Below are positions 53,253-60,713 of a stretch of 64,000 nt of DNA, one piece after another. Location: positions 186,001-250,000 of the forward strand of contig NZ_JAPDOG010000003.1 of NCBI RefSeq assembly GCF_026013545.1. Direction: 5' to 3'. Both the position numbers and the translations under genes were made by a program. How positions within the stretch are numbered: the first letter of the stretch is position 1; every line of letters starts with the position of its first letter. The DNA is from Defluviimonas salinarum. GTDB taxonomy: Bacteria > Pseudomonadota > Alphaproteobacteria > Rhodobacterales > Rhodobacteraceae. Under the pieces are notes generated by a model, which was not told the origin of the DNA, ran no database searches, and saw nothing but the letters and a program-made list of their open reading frames with translations.

Positions 53253-54235
53253 GCGCGCTGCTGCAGATCCGCGACGTCTTCGTCCGCTTCCACCTCCGCG
53301 GCGGCATCTTTTCCTCCGCCGGAACGATCGACGCCGTCTCCGGCGTCAGCCTCGATGTCGAGGAGGGCAAGACCTACGGCATCGTCGGCGAGAGCGGCTC
53401 GGGCAAGACCACGCTCGCCCGCGCCGTCGCGGGGCTCCACCACGCCTCCGAAGGCTCGATCATTTATCGCGGACAGGAACTCGTGAACCTGCCCGAGGCG
53501 GAGTTCCGCAAGCTCCGGCGCGAGATCGTGATGATGTTCCAGGATCCGATCGGCTCGCTCTCGCCCCGTCTCACCATCAAGTCGCTGATCACCGAGCCGT
53601 TCCGCATCCAGGGTATGAAGGATCGCGACCTCGACGCCGAGGCGCGGCGGCTCCTGACCATGGTCGGCCTGCCGCCGGAATTCGCGTCGCGCTATCCTTA
53701 CCAGATCTCCGGCGGTCAGGCGCGTCGGGTGGGCGTGGCGCGGGCGCTGGCACTCGACCCGAAGCTCCTGATCGCCGACGAGCCGACGGCCGGTCTCGAC
53801 GTCTCGATCCAGGGCGAGATGCTGAACCTCCTTGCCCGCCTTCAAGACGAGCTCGGCCTGGCGATCATGATCATCACCCACAACCTTAACGTCGTGCGCC
53901 ATATCACTGACAAGGTTGGCATAATGTATCTAGGTAAGCTGGTGGAGGAAGGCGCGACCGAGGAGGTTTTCGTCCGCCCGCAGCACCCCTACACGCTGGC
54001 CCTCCTGGCAGCCAACCCCGAGCCCGACCCCGACGCGCAGCTGATGCGGGTGGAGCTTCAGGGCGAGCCGCCGTCGATCCTGCGGCGGCCGAAGGGCTGC
54101 GAGTTCCACACCCGCTGCCCCTTCGTCCAGGCCCGCTGTTCGCGCGACGTGCCCGCCTGGACCACCCATGCCAGCGGCGCGCATCGTTGCCATTTCCCGG
54201 AAATCTGGACGCGCGAGGTTCAGGCCGCATCATGA
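53249..54235 (+). CDS. ABC transporter ATP-binding protein, DppF type
   Basis: 328 residues. Walker A GESGSGKT (47-54), signature ISGGQARRVGVARALA, Walker B LLIADEPTAGLD, switch His in MIITHNLNV. The C-terminal domain carries CEFHTRCPFVQARC and HRCHF cysteines/histidines similar to those of the DppD-type partner. Note QARRVGV instead of the usual QRQRV in the signature region. Overlaps the DppD gene and the amidohydrolase gene by 4 bases each. Confidence 0.94.
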   Translation: MSALLQIRDVFVRFHLRGGIFSSAGTIDAVSGVSLDVEEGKTYGIVGESGSGKTTLARAVAGLHHASEGSIIYRGQELVNLPEAEFRKLRREIVMMFQDPIGSLSPRLTIKSLITEPFRIQGMKDRDLDAEARRLLTMVGLPPEFASRYPYQISGGQARRVGVARALALDPKLLIADEPTAGLDVSIQGEMLNLLARLQDELGLAIMIITHNLNVVRHITDKVGIMYLGKLVEEGATEEVFVRPQHPYTLALLAANPEPDPDAQLMRVELQGEPPSILRRPKGCEFHTRCPFVQARCSRDVPAWTTHASGAHRCHFPEIWTREVQAAS

Positions 54236-55890
54236 GTGCCACGATCTTCACTGGCGGCCCGATCCTGACGATGGATGCGGCCAACTCCACCCCCGAAGCA
54301 GTGGGCATCGCGGGTGAGCGCATCGTCGCGGTCGGGCCGCTGCCCGACGTCCGGGTCGCGCTGCCGGGCGCGCGGGAAATCGACCTTGCCGGACGGACGC
54401 TGATCCCGGCCTTCATCGACCCGCACGGGCATTTCCCGGATTCGGCCTTCGTGACACTCCTGCGCGCCGATCTCGCCTCGCCGCCGCGGGGGGGGTGCCG
54501 CACGCTCGCCGACATATTCGCGCGGCTCCGCGCCAAGGCCGCCGAGACACCGAAGGGCGACTGGGTCATGGGCGCGGCGCTCGACGAGACCCTTCTGACC
54601 GAGGGCCGGATGCCGACCCGCGACGAGCTCGACGCGGTGTCTTCCGATCATCCGATCTGGGTGATCCACACCTCGGGTCATTGCGGCGTGGCGAATTCCC
54701 TCGCACTCGCCCGCCACGGCGTGGGCGAGGATACGCCCGACCCCGCCGGGGGGCGCTACCTGCGCGATGCCGGCGGCCGACTCACGGGCGGGATCGAGGG
54801 GCTGTCGGCCATGGGCGAGATGGGCGACACGCATTTCCTGATCGACGCCAGCAACTTCCGCCGCTGCTTCGACGTCGCGCGCGAAGAATACATCTCCCAC
54901 GGCGTGACGCTGGCGCAGAATTCCTGGACCGCGCAGCCGCTTCTGGATCTTTTCGCCGAGGTCGCGGCGGCGGGCGATCCGGGCATCGACCTCGTCCTCC
55001 TGCCCATCGCCGAGATCGAGCCCGACTTCTCGACCAAGGGGCTCGGAACCCGCTGGCCGGAGCAGGCGCATGTCACGCTCGGGCCGCGCAAGCTCCTGAC
55101 CGACGGCTCGTTCCTGATGCGCACCGCCTGGCTCACCGAGCCCTACCATACCGGCGCCCCCGGCAAGGCCCCCGATACTGGCCTGCCCTACATGGACCGC
55201 GAGACGCTCTTCGCCGAGGTCCGGAAGCTCCACGACCTCGGCTTCCAGATCCACACCCATTGCAACGGCGATGCCGCCTCCGACTTGTTCCTCGATGCCG
55301 TCGAGGCGGCAACCGCGGCCAATCCGCGCCCCGATCACCGCCACACCATCATCCATGGACAGGTGATGCGTCAGGACCAGCTCGCGCGCTGCGCAGCACT
55401 CGGCGTCACGATCAGCTTCTTTCCCGCCCATGTCTGGTTCTGGGGCGACAAGCACCACGACGAGTTGCTGGGCCCCGAGCGGGCCGCGAACATCTCGCCG
55501 GCCGCCTGGGCCGAGGCGGCCGGCGTCCGTTTCACCATCCACAACGACGCCTCGGTGACCCCGACCCGGCCGCTGCAGCTGATCCATACGGTCGTGAACC
55601 GGCGCACCCAGAGCGGTCGGCTGCTTGGTGATCACCAGCGCGTTTCCGCCCTGAGCGCGCTCCGCGCCCACACGATCGACGCCGCCTGGCAGGTGTTCCA
55701 GGAAGCCGAACGCGGCTCGATCGAGACGGGCAAGCTCGCAGATCTGGCCGTGCTCGACGCGAATCCGCTCGCGAAGCCTGAAAACATCGAAAATGTTCAA
55801 TTAGTGCAAACTTGGCGGCGCGGATTGCCGATTTTCGCGGCTGAAATAGGAGAAATAAACACCACGAAACGCATCGGAGCCGGCGCATGA
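54232..55890 (+). CDS. amidohydrolase family protein (YtcJ/LAF3-like)
   Basis: 552 residues of the amidohydrolase-3 type (metallo-dependent TIM barrel). The N-terminal metal site is FIDPHGHFPDS (H65 and H67). Further ligands are likely in HTHCNGDAASD and DHRHTIIHGQV, with the conserved HNDASVTPTRPLQ near the C-terminus. Related enzymes hydrolyse N-acyl amino acids, formamides or hydantoin-like bonds. The start at 54232 overlaps the ATPase gene by 4 bases. The 3' end (after 55785) is noticeably more AT-rich than its surroundings and continues to code. It probably processes the compound imported by the linked transporter. Confidence 0.9.
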   Translation: MSATIFTGGPILTMDAANSTPEAVGIAGERIVAVGPLPDVRVALPGAREIDLAGRTLIPAFIDPHGHFPDSAFVTLLRADLASPPRGGCRTLADIFARLRAKAAETPKGDWVMGAALDETLLTEGRMPTRDELDAVSSDHPIWVIHTSGHCGVANSLALARHGVGEDTPDPAGGRYLRDAGGRLTGGIEGLSAMGEMGDTHFLIDASNFRRCFDVAREEYISHGVTLAQNSWTAQPLLDLFAEVAAAGDPGIDLVLLPIAEIEPDFSTKGLGTRWPEQAHVTLGPRKLLTDGSFLMRTAWLTEPYHTGAPGKAPDTGLPYMDRETLFAEVRKLHDLGFQIHTHCNGDAASDLFLDAVEAATAANPRPDHRHTIIHGQVMRQDQLARCAALGVTISFFPAHVWFWGDKHHDELLGPERAANISPAAWAEAAGVRFTIHNDASVTPTRPLQLIHTVVNRRTQSGRLLGDHQRVSALSALRAHTIDAAWQVFQEAERGSIETGKLADLAVLDANPLAKPENIENVQLVQTWRRGLPIFAAEIGEINTTKRIGAGA

Positions 55891-57317
55891 GCTACGCGAT
55901 CTACATCGGCCGCAACCACAGCCGGACCAGTCACGCCTGGCTTGGCGGCTACGGCGACGAACCTTCCTCACACTGGCTCGAGATCGTCCCTGCGGCCGAC
56001 CATCCCGCCGGCGCGACGATCGGGGTCGGCGTCGGGGCCGAGGCCGACATGCCGGGCGTCCGCAGCTCGATCCCGCAGGTCGGCCATACGCTCCGGCACA
56101 TGCGGGTCAGCTATTCCTATTACAAGGGCGTGCCGGCACCGATCACCAATGGTGGCGTCAACGAGAAGGGCGTCGCGGTGCGCGACGTCTGGTCGACCTC
56201 GCGCGACGAGCTGATCGCGATGACGCCCGTGGACCAGACCGGGCCGAACTACAGCGACCTCGCGCGGGTCGCGCTCGAGCGCGCGGGTACGGCGCGCGCG
56301 GCGGTCGAGATCTGCGGCGCGCTGATCGCGGAACATGGCGAAAGCACCTATGGCGGCAACTCCCACCTCTTCGCAGATGCGGACGAGGCCTGGGTGATGA
56401 TCCAGTTCGCCGGCGGCAAGGGGCTCTGGGTCGCCGAACGACTGGGCCCGGATGCGATCCGCGCCTCGCGCCCCGGCTATGTGCTAGAGGTGCCGGTCGA
56501 TACGCCCGATCACCCCGATTTCCTCTGGTCGCCCAATTTCGTCAGCTTCGCGCGCGAGATGGGCTGGTATGCCGGTGGCCCCTTCGACGCCAACACGGTC
56601 TACGGCGACGGCAAGGGCCGCTGGGACGGCGTCTGCTGGATCGAGGCCGAGATGGCCGAGCGCGCGGCGCGGGCCGGAAAGATCGGGATCGAGGACGTGA
56701 TCTGGGCGGTGCGAACCGAACGGCTCACCGGCGACACGGCAGGCTACGGCCAGGTCGTGCCGCTCGTGACACCAGCCGATCCGGATCTCTACATGATGTG
56801 GCACGCCCCGACCGGCGCGATCGCGGCGCCCTTCGCGCCGGTCTTCCTCGGTCAGCGCGACGTGCCGGCGGAGTTCGGCCCCCACCGCTACCTGACGACG
56901 GGCGAGTCGCACCGGTTCATGGACCTGCGCAAGGCCGTGAGCGGCGGAGTCGACACGGTCTCGCTGGTGCCGCAGGCGGCCGAGGCCACCCGCTCCGCGG
57001 TCGCGGAATCGAAACGCCTGATGTACCTGCTGCACCTCCTCGGAGAGGACGCGCTTGCGCGCGCGACGCGGGCCTTTGCCGCGCGCGAGGCGGCGCTCGC
57101 CGGCCGGACCGAACGGCTGCAGCGCGTGGTCGAAGCCGCGCTCGCGGCGGGTCTGCGCGAGGATGCGCTTGGGCTGCTCGGCGAGTTCAGCGCGAGCGAA
57201 CTCCGGGCCGGGCTCGACATGGTGATGGCGCTTGCCGGCGGGTTCGCTGCGGAACTGTCGGCGCTCGGTCCGGTCGAGGCGCGCCAAGAGCCGGTCGCGT
57301 TCCTTCAGCTCTGGTGA
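55887..57317 (+). CDS. C69-family (dipeptidase A-like) Ntn hydrolase with Ser at the nucleophile position
   Basis: 476 residues, overlapping the amidohydrolase by 4 bases. Family blocks of C69 dipeptidases are clear: ITNGGVNEKGVAVRDVWS, GPNYSDLARVALERA, ESTYGGNSHLFADADEAWV and IQFAGGKGLWVAERL. In usual members a Cys right after the leader Met or propeptide is the N-terminal nucleophile. Here the N-terminus is MSYAIYIGRN, and by alignment Ser2 takes the place of the Cys. It may act as a Ser-type Ntn hydrolase once Met is removed, or have lost activity. No signal peptide. It is the last gene of the ABC operon, so a cytoplasmic peptide- or amide-cleaving role is likely. Confidence 0.85.
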   Translation: MSYAIYIGRNHSRTSHAWLGGYGDEPSSHWLEIVPAADHPAGATIGVGVGAEADMPGVRSSIPQVGHTLRHMRVSYSYYKGVPAPITNGGVNEKGVAVRDVWSTSRDELIAMTPVDQTGPNYSDLARVALERAGTARAAVEICGALIAEHGESTYGGNSHLFADADEAWVMIQFAGGKGLWVAERLGPDAIRASRPGYVLEVPVDTPDHPDFLWSPNFVSFAREMGWYAGGPFDANTVYGDGKGRWDGVCWIEAEMAERAARAGKIGIEDVIWAVRTERLTGDTAGYGQVVPLVTPADPDLYMMWHAPTGAIAAPFAPVFLGQRDVPAEFGPHRYLTTGESHRFMDLRKAVSGGVDTVSLVPQAAEATRSAVAESKRLMYLLHLLGEDALARATRAFAAREAALAGRTERLQRVVEAALAAGLREDALGLLGEFSASELRAGLDMVMALAGGFAAELSALGPVEARQEPVAFLQLW

Positions 57318-57323
57318 CCGGCG

Positions 57324-58739
57324 TTACCGCGCTACCTCGGCCAGTTCGCGCCTGAGCCGCGCCCATTCGTCCTCGATCAGATCGCCGAGACGGTCGATCT
57401 CGTCCCGGCCGGTCGGCTCGGCGATGACCGAGACACGGATCACCGCCCGGCCCTTCCAGTCCGTGGTGCGGAGAAAGACCGTCCCCGTCGCGTTCAGACG
57501 CTCGACCAGATGCCGGGTCGCGGCATCGGGAACGGTCCCTTCCCCGCCCTCGCAGGCGAAGACGACCTGATTGCAGTCCACCTGGTTCAGGACCCCGAGC
57601 CCCGCGACGCCGGACAACCGCTCCGCGAGCGCCGCCGCCAGCGCGCAATGGCGCCGGACGAGGTCGCGCACCCCGGACCGGCCGAGCCCCTGCAGAACGG
57701 CCCAGGCCGCGAAGCCGCGCGCCCGGCGCGACAACTCCGGATTGTAGTCCTTCGGGTCGCGCCCGTCGTCGGGCGCGGGCGCGATATAGGCGGCGGTCAT
57801 GTCCATCGCCCGCCGGTGCGCCTCGCGGTCGCGGATGATGGCGAAGCCGGAATCGTAGGGCACCTGCAGCCATTTGTGGCCGTCGACCGACCAGCTGTCG
57901 GCCCGCTCGATCGCCGAGGTCAGCGCCGCCTTCTCCGGCAGAACGCGGAGCCAGAGGCCGAACGCGCCGTCGACATGGAGCCAGGCGCCATGCGCTTGCG
58001 CGAGATCGGCCAGTGCGGCGAAATCGTCGAAACCGCCGGTGTTGATCTGGCCGGCCTGCCCGATCACGATCTTTGGCCCCTCGTGTCGCGCCATCGCCTC
58101 TGCCAGTTCCGGCACCCGCATCACGCCCTGGCCGTCGGACCCGATCCGCACGAGGTTCGCCTCGCCGAAGCCGAGGAACCGCAACGCGGTATGGTTGGAG
58201 ACATGCGCTTCGTCGGAGAGGTAGATCTTGACCAGCGGCGCGCCCTGAAGCCCCAGCCGGTCGATGTCATGCCCGGCGCGCCGGAGCACGGCGCCGCGCG
58301 CCGCCGCGAGGCCGACGAAACCGGCCATCGTCGCGCCGGTGACGAACCCCACCGAGCTTTCGCGCGGCAGGTCGAGCAGATCGAGGATCCAGCCCTCCAC
58401 CGCCTCCTCGGCGATCGCTGCGGCAGGCGAGCACTGGTAGGTCGCCGCGTTCTGGCCCCAGACCGAGGCGAGCCAATCAGCCGCGACGCCGGTCAGGTTC
58501 GATCCGCCCATCACCCAGGCGAAGAACGCGCCGTCGGTATTGCCGACTAGGCCGGGCTCGGCGGCGGCGATCAGATCCTCGATCACCGCCGCGCCGTCGC
58601 GCCCGGCTTCGTCAAGCGGGCGGCAGAACCGGCGCCGGAGCGCCGGCGCGCCCTCGACCGGATGGAGCGGATGGCCCTTGTGGCGAAACGCGGCGCCGTA
58701 GTCGGCGGCGCGCCGCAGGGCGGAAACCTCGGCCGCCAT
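57324..58739 (-). CDS. group II PLP-dependent amino acid decarboxylase
   Basis: 471 residues, fold type I. H180 (SDEAHVSNH) should stack on the PLP ring, D257 (WLHVDGAFG) contacts the pyridine nitrogen, and K289 (SVDGHKWLQVPYDSG) forms the Schiff base. The fold matches aromatic amino acid, glutamate or cysteine-sulfinate decarboxylases; the substrate cannot be told from these residues. Start at 58739 (MAAEVSALRR) chosen for a GGAGGT ribosome site; an ATG at 58757 overlaps the upstream stop and is possible. It is the third gene after a small protein and a CysK-glutaredoxin fusion, an unusual neighbourhood that may point to a sulfur-containing amino acid. Confidence 0.88.
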   Translation of the reverse strand: MAAEVSALRRAADYGAAFRHKGHPLHPVEGAPALRRRFCRPLDEAGRDGAAVIEDLIAAAEPGLVGNTDGAFFAWVMGGSNLTGVAADWLASVWGQNAATYQCSPAAAIAEEAVEGWILDLLDLPRESSVGFVTGATMAGFVGLAAARGAVLRRAGHDIDRLGLQGAPLVKIYLSDEAHVSNHTALRFLGFGEANLVRIGSDGQGVMRVPELAEAMARHEGPKIVIGQAGQINTGGFDDFAALADLAQAHGAWLHVDGAFGLWLRVLPEKAALTSAIERADSWSVDGHKWLQVPYDSGFAIIRDREAHRRAMDMTAAYIAPAPDDGRDPKDYNPELSRRARGFAAWAVLQGLGRSGVRDLVRRHCALAAALAERLSGVAGLGVLNQVDCNQVVFACEGGEGTVPDAATRHLVERLNATGTVFLRTTDWKGRAVIRVSVIAEPTGRDEIDRLGDLIEDEWARLRRELAEVAR

Positions 58740-58753
58740 GATCACCTCCGGTT

Positions 58754-60295
58754 TCATCGCGGATGCAGCCAGTTCGGCAGGAAGCTGTAGGCGTTCTTCT
58801 TCATCTCGGGATCGAACGCCACGCCGTGCTCGGTCAGGAGCGCCTTCAGGCTGCCGTCGTTGAAGGCGTCGAAGGTCTCGGTCGCTCCGCCGAGATGCCG
58901 ACCGCCCACGAAGATCTGCGGGATCGTCGGCACGCCCAGCCGCTCCAGCAGCGCCGCGCGAAGGTCGCCGCCGAGATCGTCCTTCTGGTAGGCGACCGAG
59001 TCGAGGTCGACCGACCGGTATTCGATCCCCGCCGCGGCGAAGAGCTTGCGCACCGACCAGCAGAACTCGCACCATTCGAGCGCGAACAGCACGACCGGCC
59101 GATCCGGGTCGGTCACCATCTCCTCGACCATCGCGAGGGCCTCCGGCTTCGCCCCGGCGCCAGCCGCCGCCGGCACGGGCGTCGCGGCAGTGTCGAACCG
59201 GTAGCGCGGGGTCGACTGGGCGATCTCCATCTCCTCGCCGGTCATCGTCTCCTCGATATCGGCGAAGAGCGGGGTCGAGAGGTAGCGCTCGCCGGTATCG
59301 GGCAGCATCGCGAGGATGCGCGTGCCTTCCGGTGCGGCCTCGGCCACCTTCAACGCGGCGGCAAACGTCGCGCCGGCGCTGGTGCCACAGAAGATGCCCT
59401 CCTTCGCCGCCAGGTCGCGCGCGCATTGCAGCGCGTCGTCGCCGGAAACCGGCTGGTAGAGGTCGATCAACTCAGCATCGAGCACGTCGCCCGCGAGCTT
59501 GGGAATGAAGTCGGGCGTCCAGCCCTGCATCAGGTGCGGGCGGAAGCCCGGATGGCTGGCCGCGGCGCTGCCGTCGGGATTGCGCGCCTGCTCGATCCCG
59601 CTCGACAGGATCCGGGCGTTGTCGGGCTCGGCGACGACGACCCGCGTGCCGGGGCTCTTCTCCTTCAGGACCCGCGACACGCCCTTGAGCGTCCCGCCGG
59701 TGCCGAAGCCCGACACCCAGTAGTCGAGCCCGATCCCCTCGAAATCGGCGAGGATCTCCTCGGCGGTGGTGCGCGAGTGGACGTCGGGATTGGCCTCGTT
59801 CTCGAACTGGCGGCAGAGGAACCAGCCGTGCTTCTCGGCCAGCTCGCGCGCCTTGGCGATCATGCCGGTGCCCTTCTCCGAAGCCGGGGTCAGGACCACC
59901 TTCGCGCCAAGAAAGCGCATCAGCTTGCGCCGTTCGACGCTGAAGTTCTCGGCCATCGTGACGACGAGCGGATAGCCCTTCTGGGCGCAGACCATGGCGA
60001 GCCCGATCCCGGTATTGCCCGAAGTCGCCTCGATCACGGTCTGGCCGGGCTTCAGCGTGCCGTCACGTTCGGCCGCCTCGATCACGCCCAGCGCGAGCCG
60101 GTCCTTGACGGAACCCATCGGGTTGAAGGCCTCGATCTTGACGTAGAGCTCGACATGCTTCGGGCCGAGGTTGTTGATCCGCACGATCGGGGTGTGTCCG
60201 ACGGTGTCGAGGATCGAGGCGCGGATGCCGGTCGAGGCATGGCGCTCCCGGTCGGCGCGGGATTGGTCGGTGAGTCTGGTCTCGAACTTGGTCAT
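58754..60295 (-). CDS. cysteine synthase-like PLP enzyme fused to glutaredoxin
   Basis: 513 residues from the ATG at 60295. Residues about 25-350 are a CysK-type beta-substitution enzyme: Schiff-base K64 in NPMGSVKDRLA, EATSGNTGIGLAMV for the substrate carboxylate, GTGGTLKGVSRVL for the phosphate, and GTSAGATFAAAL. After a linker (350-395) comes a glutaredoxin-like domain with active site C409-E-F-C412 (EWCEFCWSVRKLF) and the cis-Pro block VPTIPQIFVGG, and a short conserved tail (MKKNAYSFLPNW). The fused redox domain could reduce or deliver a thiol substrate. The stop overlaps the upstream candidate start of the decarboxylase. Confidence 0.92.
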   Translation of the reverse strand: MTKFETRLTDQSRADRERHASTGIRASILDTVGHTPIVRINNLGPKHVELYVKIEAFNPMGSVKDRLALGVIEAAERDGTLKPGQTVIEATSGNTGIGLAMVCAQKGYPLVVTMAENFSVERRKLMRFLGAKVVLTPASEKGTGMIAKARELAEKHGWFLCRQFENEANPDVHSRTTAEEILADFEGIGLDYWVSGFGTGGTLKGVSRVLKEKSPGTRVVVAEPDNARILSSGIEQARNPDGSAAASHPGFRPHLMQGWTPDFIPKLAGDVLDAELIDLYQPVSGDDALQCARDLAAKEGIFCGTSAGATFAAALKVAEAAPEGTRILAMLPDTGERYLSTPLFADIEETMTGEEMEIAQSTPRYRFDTAATPVPAAAGAGAKPEALAMVEEMVTDPDRPVVLFALEWCEFCWSVRKLFAAAGIEYRSVDLDSVAYQKDDLGGDLRAALLERLGVPTIPQIFVGGRHLGGATETFDAFNDGSLKALLTEHGVAFDPEMKKNAYSFLPNWLHPR

Positions 60296-60326
60296 GGGTC
60301 CGTCCTGTCCTGATCTCGGTGCCGCT

Positions 60327-60515
60327 TCAGACGAGAAGCGGCACGGCGCAGTGGGCGAAGATGCCGAGGGCGGCGAGGCCCGAGGCATAGGCGATGGCGC
60401 GGCGGCGGCGCGGTGTCCCAGCCCGCAGCTTCTCGCGGCGCGGCCACTCCGAATAGGGACCGATGATCTCGGGAACGGGCAGATCGGCGGTCGAAAACTT
60501 GGTCATCGCGGTCAT
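60327..60515 (-). CDS. small single-pass membrane protein of unknown function
   Basis: 62 residues. A hydrophilic N-terminus (MTAMTKFSTADLPVPEIIGPYSEWPRREKLRAGTPRRRR, of which PEIIGPYSEW looks conserved-like) is followed by a single C-terminal hydrophobic helix (about residues 41-61, AIAYASGLAALGIFAHCAVPLL) with one Cys. The positive cluster before the helix predicts an N-inside tail anchor. GGGAGA lies 6 bases upstream of the ATG at 60515. It precedes the CysK-glutaredoxin gene by 31 bases and is probably the first gene of that operon. I recognise no family. The good ribosome site and coding-like sequence support it as real. Confidence 0.6.
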   Translation of the reverse strand: MTAMTKFSTADLPVPEIIGPYSEWPRREKLRAGTPRRRRAIAYASGLAALGIFAHCAVPLLV

Positions 60516-60553
60516 TGTCAGTCTCCCAGTTTTGGCTTTCGCTGATAAGACCT

Positions 60554-60596
60554 TTTTGCCCGAACCTTGGGATCGCGCCGTGATCCCGGGGCAAAA
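60554..60596. promoter_or_regulatory. nested palindrome between the small-protein operon and the BTAD regulator
   Basis: Outer arms TTTTGCCC (60554-60561) and GGGCAAAA (60589-60596) enclose inner arms GGGATC (60569-60574) and GATCCC (60582-60587) with a 7-base centre. A further weak pair TGGCTTT/AAAGCCA (60533-60539 and 60594-60600) lies around it. It sits in the divergent promoter region, so it could be an operator for the BTAD regulator. A direct repeat TTTCCCTTG (60661-60669, 60690-60698) lies closer to the regulator gene. Confidence 0.5.
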
Positions 60597-60713
60597 GCCA
60601 CCGTGAATTCGCCGTCAATTCTGGATTCTCCTGCAAATTCCGTCGGTTCCGACCGAAACCTTTCCCTTGTCGGGCAATTTTGCGTACACTTTCCCTTGGG
60701 GGGACGCACTGCG

